A stretch of DNA of 64,000 bases, from contig NZ_JAQV02000031.1 of the NCBI RefSeq assembly GCF_000732485.2, positions 186,001 through 250,000 on the forward strand, in the 5' to 3' direction. Position numbers and translations under genes: made by a program. Below, piece by piece: positions 56,635 to 64,000 of the stretch; the stretch's first letter is position 1, and the number at the start of each line of letters is the position of its first letter. This DNA is from Bacillus sp. SJS (GTDB lineage Bacteria; Bacillota; Bacilli; Bacillales; Bacillaceae). The notes under the pieces were generated by a model. That model was given only the letters and a program-made list of their open reading frames with translations, did no database searches and was not told where the DNA came from.

Positions 56635-57135
56635 TTATATAATGGTTGTTCCTAAATTTACAGTGCGTATAGTCAGCAAAGAAGTAGCAGGATCAAATTC
56701 AATGGTTCTCCCGCTCGATCCGCCTGTTTCTGAGGAGATAAGCGGTATGGAATGGCAGGATAAAAGCTCTTTAACGGCTTCTATATTCCTTGGACCAATC
56801 CTCATCGTTTCATTTTGTGTTTTAAACGCGAACATCTGGGCACCGCCTGCCATTTTTGCTTTCAGCCGCGAACTGGGAGAACCCATTTTCTCAAGCTTCT
56901 TCAGCAAATCAAAGAAGGCGGTATCTGCATACTTATACCGGTTAAACTGTTCGTTCCTGGCCAAATCGGATGTCGGCAGCATAATGTGGGCCATTCCCGC
57001 ATTTTTTCTGTCCTGGTCATAAAGCACAAGCCCCACACAGGAACCGAGCCCTGAAGTACGGAGCTTTATAGGAGATGCTGCAGCATTCATGTCAGCGATG
57101 CCGACTTTTATGATATTTGCTGTTTCAAGCTTCAT
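56635..57135 (-). CDS. cheD: Chemoreceptor glutamine deamidase CheD
   Basis: 166 residues. CheD deamidates chemoreceptor glutamines and stimulates CheC. The catalytic Cys33 in GSCVGLVLYD and His50 in GMAHIML are present. The stop lies beyond sigD's start in the transcription order, and its start overlaps the cheC stop by 11 bases, fitting the known CheC-CheD complex. The C-terminal SGRTIEFDPATSLLTI is normal for the family. Confidence 0.95.
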   Translation of the reverse strand: MKLETANIIKVGIADMNAAASPIKLRTSGLGSCVGLVLYDQDRKNAGMAHIMLPTSDLARNEQFNRYKYADTAFFDLLKKLEKMGSPSSRLKAKMAGGAQMFAFKTQNETMRIGPRNIEAVKELLSCHSIPLISSETGGSSGRTIEFDPATSLLTIRTVNLGTTII

Positions 57136-57763
57136 CGCTTACACCAAGTGCACGGTAAAAGTGGTCAAATGATTCATAATCCGGCAGAAGGAAAAGATGT
57201 CCCTGAAATGAATGGCCATCCTGCCGGTCCTCCTCCCGGATCACAGTTTGAATCGATACCGCAAAGTCAGCCGCCTTCGAGAGTTCAATCAATCCCTCGC
57301 TAATTACAGCACCAAACATATCGATGGAAAAATCCGGGACCTCAGGTATAAATGAGAGCTTTGTCAAATCTGACAAAGAGGTTAAATAGGAGCCTATTAA
57401 AATATTGCCCAGTTCTATTAATGCAGATTTTCCGTATTCGCTATATGGGGGGATACTCAGATTTAATGAAGGTTTGCCGGTAATTTCCCGGACAAATTTC
57501 TCCGCCTGGGCAACCTCCATAATAAAGTACAGTGAACCTGAAATCTCTCCGGCTGCTTTTAAAAAAATACAAGCTACTTCTTTTTCAGCCCCGCCCATCA
57601 CTTCCGTAAGTTCATTAAACGTTACTGTTTTAACATCCGGGACGTCCATGCCAATCTTTCGGCCAAGCATGAGGGATAGGGCTGTAGCAGAATGAGCCGC
57701 GCCTATATTCGCCATTTCTTTTAAGACATCTAGCTGTTCAAATTTAAGACTCATTCCCATCAC
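57125..57763 (-). CDS. cheC: CheY-P phosphatase CheC
   Basis: 212 residues if started at GTG 57763; ATG codons two and four codons on are alternatives, the last giving MSLKFEQLDVLKEM as in other CheC proteins. CheC dephosphorylates CheY-P and is enhanced by CheD. Both catalytic ExxN motifs are present: E16-N19 (KEMANIG) and E117-N120 (IELGNIL), in two pseudo-symmetric halves. It overlaps cheW by four bases (GTGA) and cheD by 11. Confidence 0.93.
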   Translation of the reverse strand: MMGMSLKFEQLDVLKEMANIGAAHSATALSLMLGRKIGMDVPDVKTVTFNELTEVMGGAEKEVACIFLKAAGEISGSLYFIMEVAQAEKFVREITGKPSLNLSIPPYSEYGKSALIELGNILIGSYLTSLSDLTKLSFIPEVPDFSIDMFGAVISEGLIELSKAADFAVSIQTVIREEDRQDGHSFQGHLFLLPDYESFDHFYRALGVSDEA

Positions 57764-58230
57764 GCTCCGCTGGATGCGGGCAATGAAGGTGAATGGAGTA
57801 CTTCCTCCAGGTCGAGCATAATAATTAAACGTTTATCAACCTTGACAACTCCGCTGATATAATCCGTTTTAATGATACCCGCTACTTCCGGAGAAGGCTC
57901 AATCTGCTCAGCTCTTATATCAATGACGTCATTAGCTGCGTCAGCGATTAGACCGGCTTCTGTGTCATGAATCGAAACGACGATCATCCGTGTAAATTCC
58001 GTCGGTTCATACGAACCAAGTTCAAATCTTTCACGCAGATCAATAACAGGAGTTATGACTCCTCTTAAATTTAGCACTCCCGTAATATAAGAGGCTGTTC
58101 CAGGCACTCTTGTAATCGATTGCACCTTCTCAATCGATTTTACAAGCTCTACAGGAATACCGAATTCTTCCTCGCCTAACCGGAAAATAATGATTTTTTT
58201 TTCGATCGATTCATTTGTCTGCATGCTCAA
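57760..58230 (-). CDS. cheW: Chemotaxis coupling protein CheW
   Basis: 156-residue CheW. It joins the receptor tips to CheA. The family SH3-like beta-barrels show KIIIFRLGEEEFGIPVELV, YITGVLNLRGVITPVIDLR and KVDKRLIIMLDLEEVLH. It is preceded by cheA and overlaps the cheC start by four bases. No response-regulator domain is attached, so it is CheW and not CheV. Confidence 0.95.
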   Translation of the reverse strand: MSMQTNESIEKKIIIFRLGEEEFGIPVELVKSIEKVQSITRVPGTASYITGVLNLRGVITPVIDLRERFELGSYEPTEFTRMIVVSIHDTEAGLIADAANDVIDIRAEQIEPSPEVAGIIKTDYISGVVKVDKRLIIMLDLEEVLHSPSLPASSGA

Positions 58231-58244
58231 AACATCCCCCGTCC

Positions 58245-60260
58245 TTATTTAATAAGTGCATTGCAGTCAACAATTAACGCCACTTCCCCATCTCCAAGGA
58301 TGGTTGCTCCTGAAATAGCAAAGACTCCATTTAAATAGCTTCCCAGAGGTTTCAGAACAACTTCAAGCTGGCCGATAAACGAGTCTACAACGAGACCTGC
58401 AAGACGCTCGCCTTTTTTCACGACCACCATGGAAAGATATTCAGATTCCTCCGCTTCATCCTGAGGGACATCAAAAATCTGTTTTAAGAAAACAAGCGGA
58501 ACAATTTTCCCTCTAAAATCAATGACCTTTTGGTTATGGGCATTCATAATATCTTCTTTCCGGATGACTGCCGTTTCAATGACAGATGAAATTGGAATCG
58601 CAAATTTCTCTTTTTCCAATTCGACGAGCAGGACTGAAATGATACTCAATGTTAATGGCAGCTGAACTGAGAACAAAGAGCCTTTGCCTTCCTCAGAGTC
58701 AACAGTTACGGAACCGCCTAAGGCTTCGATTGCACTTTTCACAACATCCAGTCCTACACCTCTTCCGGAGATATCTGAGATCTGTTCGGCAGTGGAAAAA
58801 CCGGGAGCAAAAATCAGTTCATTAATTTGGCGCTCAGTCATCTCAAGGGATGATGCTTCTGTCACAATTCCTCTCTCTATTGCTCTGCGCAATACTTTTT
58901 CACGATTGATTCCCGCTCCGTCATCTGAAACTTCGATGAATACGTGATTTCCGCTATGGTATGCTTTTAGCTCAACTCGGCCTGTTTCAGATTTCGCTTT
59001 TCCTGCTCTTATTTCAGGAGCCTCGATTCCATGATCCATTGAATTGCGGATTAAATGGACAAGCGGATCCCCAATTTCATCAATAACGGTGCGATCCAGT
59101 TCCGTTTCTGCACCGGAGATATGAAGATCGATTTTTTTATTCAAATCCTTCGCAAGCTGTCTGACCATTCTCGGAAAGCGATTAAATACCGTTTCAATCG
59201 GTACCATTCTCATATTGAGAATGATGCTTTGCAAATCACCCGAGATTCTTGTCATCCTCTCAACTGTCTCCTGAAGTTCAGCATTTTTCAAATCCTTTGA
59301 TATGGTTTCAAGCCGGCCTCTGTCGATGACCAATTCTTCAAATAAATTCATTAATATATCAAGACGGTCGATGTTGACCCGGATTGTTTTGGAACTTGAT
59401 TTTGCCTTTTGTGCAGCTTCAGGTACAGCTTCAGGCACAGCGGCAAGCTCTGCTGATGCTCCCGCAGCTTCCTGTAATGCCGCGGCTGTTTCCTCTTGTG
59501 CTGCAAGATACTCTAAATTAATGGGCAGTGCTTCTGCCTTCTCTATCTCTGAAACTTTTAAAATACGGCTCTCGAGCTCTTCTTTGCTCATTTGCGTTAA
59601 TATTGCCACAGAAAATTCATTTTCAAAGTTTTCTTCTTCCAGCTGATCGACAGAAGGAACACTTTTTACAATTTCACCGGCTTGATCAAGGATTTCAAAT
59701 ACCATGAATGCCCTGACAGCTTTTAGAAGACACCCTTCACGAAGCTGGACGGTCAGTTCAAATGCATGAAAGCCCTGCTCATTGGATTGCATAATTATGG
59801 TTTTTTGAAAATCATCATAGGACCCAAGTTTATTCTCACCTGAAACGGATGGTGAAAGAGCAATCTTCTCAGGAACATCTGAGCCATTCTCAATTGCCTT
59901 CAAACGGCTGACAACATGTTCCACATCTTTTTTTCCATCACCGCCATCAGCGATCGAGAAAACCATTTCTTCCAATAAATCAACGGCCGCAAAAACTGTA
60001 TCAAGAAGAACAGGCGTCACTGAATTTTTTCCGTTGCGGATCGCATCCAGCACGTTCTCCATTTGATGAGTCAAATTTGCAAGATCTTCATAACCCATTG
60101 TGGCGCTCATTCCTTTTAGAGTATGAGCGGACCGGAAAATATCGTTTACAATGGATAAATTTTCAGGGCTTTTCTCAAGTTCGAGCAGCTTCTCGTTGCA
60201 TGCCTGAAGATGCTCCTTGCTTTCTTCGATGAATATTTCTAAATATTGACTCATTTCCAT
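58245..60260 (-). CDS. cheA: Chemotaxis histidine kinase CheA
   Basis: 671 residues. P1 carries the phosphorylated His46 (FRSAHTLKG). P2 (about 150-245) binds CheY/CheB. P3 dimerisation helices follow an Ala/Glu/Pro-rich linker (KTIRVNIDRLDILMNLFEEL, ~290-355). P4 has the N box HLIRNSMDHG (402-411), DDGAGI and GRGVGLDVVKS (499-509). The P5 CheW-like domain is C-terminal. The kinase passes phosphate to CheY and CheB. It lies between cheB and cheW. All catalytic boxes look intact. Confidence 0.96.
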   Translation of the reverse strand: MEMSQYLEIFIEESKEHLQACNEKLLELEKSPENLSIVNDIFRSAHTLKGMSATMGYEDLANLTHQMENVLDAIRNGKNSVTPVLLDTVFAAVDLLEEMVFSIADGGDGKKDVEHVVSRLKAIENGSDVPEKIALSPSVSGENKLGSYDDFQKTIIMQSNEQGFHAFELTVQLREGCLLKAVRAFMVFEILDQAGEIVKSVPSVDQLEEENFENEFSVAILTQMSKEELESRILKVSEIEKAEALPINLEYLAAQEETAAALQEAAGASAELAAVPEAVPEAAQKAKSSSKTIRVNIDRLDILMNLFEELVIDRGRLETISKDLKNAELQETVERMTRISGDLQSIILNMRMVPIETVFNRFPRMVRQLAKDLNKKIDLHISGAETELDRTVIDEIGDPLVHLIRNSMDHGIEAPEIRAGKAKSETGRVELKAYHSGNHVFIEVSDDGAGINREKVLRRAIERGIVTEASSLEMTERQINELIFAPGFSTAEQISDISGRGVGLDVVKSAIEALGGSVTVDSEEGKGSLFSVQLPLTLSIISVLLVELEKEKFAIPISSVIETAVIRKEDIMNAHNQKVIDFRGKIVPLVFLKQIFDVPQDEAEESEYLSMVVVKKGERLAGLVVDSFIGQLEVVLKPLGSYLNGVFAISGATILGDGEVALIVDCNALIK

Positions 60261-60273
60261 CTGCTTTCGCCCC

Positions 60274-61359
60274 TTACGATTGTATATAGTGCATAATTTT
60301 TTCCGCTATATGGTCTACATGATCAATCGAATCTATCAATTTAGCACCAATTGCGCTCTTCGGCATTCCGAATACAACTGAAGTCTGTTCCGATTCCGCG
60401 ATGGAAAGTGTATTTCCTTTTTCTTTTAATGAAGAAAGACCCTTTGTTCCATCGCTGCCCATCCCCGTCATAATGACGGCGATGTTCTTATGATGCTCGA
60501 TTTCGCTTATTGACTCAAAAAGTACATCCACGGATGGGCGGTGGCCGTTCCGGATCGGTGTTTCCTCCACTTTTACATAAAGGCTTGTCCCCTTTTTAAT
60601 TACGGTCAAATGGGAGCCTCCGGGAGCTATATACGCCGTTCCATTTTCTGCTTTTTCCCCATCAGCTGCTTCTTTCACTTGAATCTTGCTCATTTTATTC
60701 AGCCGGTCTGCAAGAGAAGCTGTAAATCCTTTAGGCATATGCTGGACAATAAAGACCGGTGCATTCAATTCAGAAGGGAGCTCCGGCAGAACCCTTTGGA
60801 GCGCTCTTGGTCCTCCAGTAGATGTACCAATGCAAATGATTTGATCATAATGTCGAAATTTGCTGTCAAAACTAGGATTTTTATCCCTTACAGTGGATAT
60901 TTTACTATATTTTTCAAGGTAAAGGGGGGGATTTTGATTTTTTTTAGGGTCTAACGGCACAAATATTTTTGCATTCTTGGATTGAAGTACTTTTTCCCTC
61001 AGCTCGTCTCTGATTTTATGCAAATCCAGTGAGATTGAACCCGATGGCTTGGCAACAAAATCTACGGCACCGGTCTCTAATGCCCGGATTGTCGACTCAG
61101 CGCCTGACTGAGTCGTGGATGAGAGCATAATCACGGGTCTTGGAAATTTCTCCATGATTTCTTTTAATGCAGCCATACCGTCCATAACAGGCATTTCTAC
61201 GTCCATTGTTACGACATCCGGTGAAAGCTTCTCGACCAGATTTAAAGCCTCCCTCCCGTTTTTTGCCGTTCCAATGACTTCAATGCCCTGAAAACCGTGC
61301 AGAAAATCTGAAATCATTTTTCTCATAAATGCCGAATCGTCAACAATTAATACCTTCAT
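60274..61359 (-). CDS. cheB: Chemotaxis methylesterase CheB
   Basis: 361 residues from ATG 61359 (MKVLIVDDSAFMRKMI), preferred over GTG 61368 because AAGGTGG is five bases upstream. An N-terminal receiver has the phosphoacceptor in TMDVEMPVMDG (Asp53 in this numbering). The C-terminal methylesterase has GTSTGGP with the nucleophilic Ser, VQHMP with the His, and MTGMGSDGT with the Asp. It demethylates or deamidates receptor glutamates during adaptation. It starts one base after the flhG stop. Confidence 0.95.
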   Translation of the reverse strand: MKVLIVDDSAFMRKMISDFLHGFQGIEVIGTAKNGREALNLVEKLSPDVVTMDVEMPVMDGMAALKEIMEKFPRPVIMLSSTTQSGAESTIRALETGAVDFVAKPSGSISLDLHKIRDELREKVLQSKNAKIFVPLDPKKNQNPPLYLEKYSKISTVRDKNPSFDSKFRHYDQIICIGTSTGGPRALQRVLPELPSELNAPVFIVQHMPKGFTASLADRLNKMSKIQVKEAADGEKAENGTAYIAPGGSHLTVIKKGTSLYVKVEETPIRNGHRPSVDVLFESISEIEHHKNIAVIMTGMGSDGTKGLSSLKEKGNTLSIAESEQTSVVFGMPKSAIGAKLIDSIDHVDHIAEKIMHYIQS

Positions 61360-61360
61360 G

Positions 61361-62251
61361 TTATCCACCTTTTCCTGCCGTGCTGCTAAAAAGCGTTTTT
61401 AAGCGATCCATGAATAAGCTTGGCCGGCTTGTATTTTCAATGAAACCCTCATTCACTGCTAAAAATGATGCCGCTGCCTGGCGAATGGACCTCGAGTACT
61501 TGGCCTTAGGAAAGGACTGTGTAATAGGATTTCGTTTGATTACCGCTTGCATGACAGCAGGATCATCCGGTAAAATTCCAAGAAGCTTTGGCTCCTTTGA
61601 AAGAAATTTACTAAGGACTGACGAAATCCGTCCGTATGCATTTGCCCCCTCTTTTTCCGTCTTCGTTTTATTCATCATAATAGACATTCTTGTCTCAGGG
61701 CTGCTTAATAAAATGTGCTTTGCAGCAGAATAAGCATCCATTAAAGATGTTGGCTCAGGAGTTACGATTAAGAATACTTCATCGGCAGCAAGCAGAAATT
61801 GCAGACTCTCCTTTGTCATTCCCGCCCCCATGTCAAAGAATATAAAATCATACACTTTCGTGAGCTCATCCAATTCAAGAATAAAAGCATCCAGATGAGT
61901 GCCTTTTAGCTCAAAGAATTCATTAAATGCCCTTCCTCCGGGAATATAGTCGAAGCCGGAGGGGCTTTTTTCAATAATTTCATTAAAAGAAAGGTTTTTC
62001 TTCCAAAAATCCAAAATAGAATGCTCGGGACTTTCACCTAGAAGAATATCTACATTTCCCATTCCAATATCTAAATCAAACAGTAAAACCTTTTGCTCCA
62101 ATCGAGACAGCTCCAAGCAAAAATTCACGGTAAAGCTGGATTTGCCTGTACCGCCTTTTCCGCTTGCAATCCCAATTGTTTTAGCACGGTTCGGCGTATC
62201 TTCTTTGGCTTTGGCTATCATTTGTCTGAGTCTCTCAGCCTGATCGTTCAT
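61361..62251 (-). CDS. flhG: Flagellar number regulator FlhG (YlxH), MinD-like ATPase
   Basis: 296 residues. It has a deviant Walker A motif SGKGGTGKSS (30-39) with the signature lysine of MinD/ParA ATPases, then LFDLDIGMGNVDILLG and FIFFDMGAGM. It controls flagellar pattern with FlhF. Its start lies 17 bases inside the 3' end of flhF (on the minus strand), so the two are translationally coupled. The C-terminal region shows a basic helix RSIRQAAASFLAV. Homologue of B. subtilis YlxH. Confidence 0.95.
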   Translation of the reverse strand: MNDQAERLRQMIAKAKEDTPNRAKTIGIASGKGGTGKSSFTVNFCLELSRLEQKVLLFDLDIGMGNVDILLGESPEHSILDFWKKNLSFNEIIEKSPSGFDYIPGGRAFNEFFELKGTHLDAFILELDELTKVYDFIFFDMGAGMTKESLQFLLAADEVFLIVTPEPTSLMDAYSAAKHILLSSPETRMSIMMNKTKTEKEGANAYGRISSVLSKFLSKEPKLLGILPDDPAVMQAVIKRNPITQSFPKAKYSRSIRQAAASFLAVNEGFIENTSRPSLFMDRLKTLFSSTAGKGG

Positions 62252-63347
62252 GCTTGCCCCCCAGAATCATATCAACTAGTAAAGTTTCTTTAGCCGGTAA
62301 TAGGTCATCAGGAACATTCTGGCCGGCCGTTATGCAGGCAATGCCCTTGTTTGATAATTTTGCAGCTTCATATAATGCCCCGAATGTATCTGTTTCATCA
62401 AGCTTTGTAAAAATCAGCTTATTTATTTGGAGGGGTTCAAATTGCTCGATAATATCCCGCATGTCTTTTTTCTTTGATGTTGCTGATAGCGTTAAAAAGA
62501 TGTCCATATCCTGATCCATACCAATTAACGAGTGTAAATCTTGAATGTATTGGCCGTTCTTATAGTTTCTGCCGGCAGTATCAACAAAAACATGATCAAT
62601 TTGTTCGAATTTCTTTTTTGCCTCTTCAAAATCTTCCCGGTTATAGCAAACCTCGATTTGGATATCCAGAATTTTCGCATAGGTTTTCAGCTGGTCGATC
62701 GCTGAAATACGATACGTATCTGTCGTAATAAACGCAACCGATTTCTGTCTGTTAATTAAGCAATCGGCTGCAAGCTTCGCAATGGTCGTCGTTTTACCGA
62801 CACCTGTAGGTCCTGCAATCACGATAAACCGGCTTTGATACTCCATTCCATTAAAAGGCAAATCTCTCAGTCCATTGATCAGAATTTGACCCGCCTCTTT
62901 GCGGCATGCCTCTTCATTTTGATGATCCTTTGACTGGAACCAAAATGTTAGAAGCTCCTGGACTGTGTCATCCAGAATCTCAGAGCCGATTTCCTGCTCC
63001 TCCAATTCCTTGTAAATAACTTCAATGGGTTCAGGAAGTTTTAATGAGGAGCCTCCTGATGCAATTTTGCGGTACTCCAGCTTACCATCCCGAAGGTCTT
63101 TGCCGAGCAGCTGATCTTTCTCCCCCGGTAAAGGGGCAGCATTTTCTTTTTGAACCGGCTTTGTCTGCTCCTCTGTATCAGGATCTGCAGCAGCGAACAC
63201 TTCAATTTGCTTTTTTGTAAATAAGCCAAGGAACCCGCCTTTTTCTACCGCTTTTGAATGGAGAATAACCGCATCCTGCCCGAGATCTTCCTTCACTCTT
63301 TTCATGGCTTCCTGCATCGTATCTGCTGTATATTTTTTTACTTTCAT
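62235..63347 (-). CDS. flhF: Flagellar SRP-like GTPase FlhF
   Basis: 370 residues. N-terminal B domain (1-95) is lysine-rich and less conserved. The N and G domains of an SRP-type GTPase follow: P-loop GPTGVGKTTT (179-188), FITTDTYRISAIDQLKTYA, VDTAGRNYKNG and TKLDETDTFG. It sets the place of flagellar basal bodies. It overlaps flhA by four bases and flhG by 17, as in the normal flhA-flhF-flhG order. Confidence 0.95.
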   Translation of the reverse strand: MKVKKYTADTMQEAMKRVKEDLGQDAVILHSKAVEKGGFLGLFTKKQIEVFAAADPDTEEQTKPVQKENAAPLPGEKDQLLGKDLRDGKLEYRKIASGGSSLKLPEPIEVIYKELEEQEIGSEILDDTVQELLTFWFQSKDHQNEEACRKEAGQILINGLRDLPFNGMEYQSRFIVIAGPTGVGKTTTIAKLAADCLINRQKSVAFITTDTYRISAIDQLKTYAKILDIQIEVCYNREDFEEAKKKFEQIDHVFVDTAGRNYKNGQYIQDLHSLIGMDQDMDIFLTLSATSKKKDMRDIIEQFEPLQINKLIFTKLDETDTFGALYEAAKLSNKGIACITAGQNVPDDLLPAKETLLVDMILGGKHERSG

Positions 63348-64000
63348 GCTACATTCACCACTCCTACGCTCTGGACTTCAACGTTCGATTCGAGTTCATT
63401 ATAGGAAAGAACCGGTACAGCCGGAAAATACCGTTCCAGTAATTGCTTTACATACATTCTTACAGCCGGTGAACAAAGCAGCACAGGTGAGTTACCCTGT
63501 AAAGATAGCGATTCAATCTCTTTAGCTACCGACTCGATGATCGCCTGGGAAACTGAAGGGTCAAGAGATAGATAGTTTCCGTGTTCCGTTTGCTGAACAC
63601 CCTCAGCGACCAGCTTTTCAACTCTTCCGGAAAGCGTCACGACTTTCAGCACTTGGCCATCTCCTGAAAATGCCTGAGTAATCTGTTTTGCCAGGGCCTG
63701 TCTGGCATACTCTGTTAAAATATCGCTGTCAGACGTCATTTTCCCATAGTCAGCCAGCGTTTCAAATATAACCGGCAAATTGCGAATGGACACATTCTCT
63801 TTCAAAAGATTGGATAATACTTTCTGAATATCACCAATTGATAGCGGGGAAGGCGTCACTTCGTCTACCAGTATTGGGTACGCTTCTTTTAAATGGTCAA
63901 TAAGCTGCTTTGTTTCCTGCCGTCCCAGTAGCTCAGATGCATGTTTTTTTATGGTTTCTGTTATATGAGTGGAAACAACTGACGGCGGGTCCACTACTGT
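63344..64000 (-). CDS. flhA: Flagellar export protein FlhA, N-terminus missing at the window edge
   Basis: The last ~218 codons of flhA. The visible part is the cytoplasmic C-terminal export-gate domain, starting in TVVDPPSVVSTHITETIKK. It carries LLGRQETKQLIDHLKEAYPILVDEV and EYARQALAKQITQAF, both strongly conserved in FlhA. The membrane helices lie outside the window. FlhA forms the nonameric gate of the type III export apparatus and passes late substrates. It overlaps flhF by four bases. Confidence 0.95.
   Translation of the reverse strand, partial: TVVDPPSVVSTHITETIKKHASELLGRQETKQLIDHLKEAYPILVDEVTPSPLSIGDIQKVLSNLLKENVSIRNLPVIFETLADYGKMTSDSDILTEYARQALAKQITQAFSGDGQVLKVVTLSGRVEKLVAEGVQQTEHGNYLSLDPSVSQAIIESVAKEIESLSLQGNSPVLLCSPAVRMYVKQLLERYFPAVPVLSYNELESNVEVQSVGVVNVA

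Overview
The window is chromosomal core DNA of a low-GC, endospore-forming, flagellated member of the Bacillaceae (Bacillus or a close relative such as Metabacillus; the genus is an inference). Evidence: gene content and order match, in reverse, the Bacillus subtilis block from flhA to ymfM/rodZ, including sporulation genes (spoIIIE, spoVFA/spoVFB, tepA), a PolC-type replicative polymerase, RNase J2, SigD and a CheC/CheD chemotaxis system. Every convincing gene lies on the minus strand, so transcription runs from high to low coordinates.

Layout in transcription order: 64000-55247 is the 3' part of the fla/che operon (flhA partial, flhF, flhG, cheB, cheA, cheW, cheC, cheD, sigD, swrB-like). 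55093-51020 carries rpsB, tsf, pyrH, frr, uppS, separated by several intrinsic terminators and promoters. 51006-46013 has cdsA, dxr, rseP/rasP, proS. 45687-41371 is polC. 40863-35721 is the rimP-nusA-ylxR-ylxQ-infB-ylxP-rbfA operon, then truB, ribC/ribF, rpsO, pnp, ylxY, mlpA and ymxH down to 28149. 27834-20 kb is the dipicolinate/lysine block (spoVFA, spoVFB, asd, dapG, dapA), then rnjB, tepA, ylzJ. 19723-9154 holds spoIIIE, a GntR regulator, a four-gene nucleoside ABC importer (nupNOPQ type), an MFS exporter (ymfD-like), and a MarR/MMPL efflux pair. 5670-1 has two M16 peptidase-family proteins (ymfF, ymfH), ymfI, ymfJ, ymfK and the start of rodZ.

How the genes work together: asd, dapG and dapA supply the dihydrodipicolinate that SpoVFA/B oxidise to dipicolinic acid for the spore core. 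The nusA-infB operon couples transcription, translation initiation and ribosome maturation. pnp and rnjB are RNA-decay enzymes. The che genes end with sigD, which drives late flagellar and chemotaxis genes.

The accessory part is the stretch from about 5.7 to 17.2 kb, where the GntR/nup cluster and efflux genes sit between spoIIIE and ymfF. I found no undescribed defence, secretion or biosynthetic system. The most notable non-coding signal is a pair of 185-bp intergenic elements with inverted ends at 11371-11555 and, in opposite orientation, 45760-45944. Others are a structured rpsO leader, several candidate operators, and two short ORFs of uncertain reality. No tRNA, rRNA, CRISPR array, transposase or prophage gene was seen.
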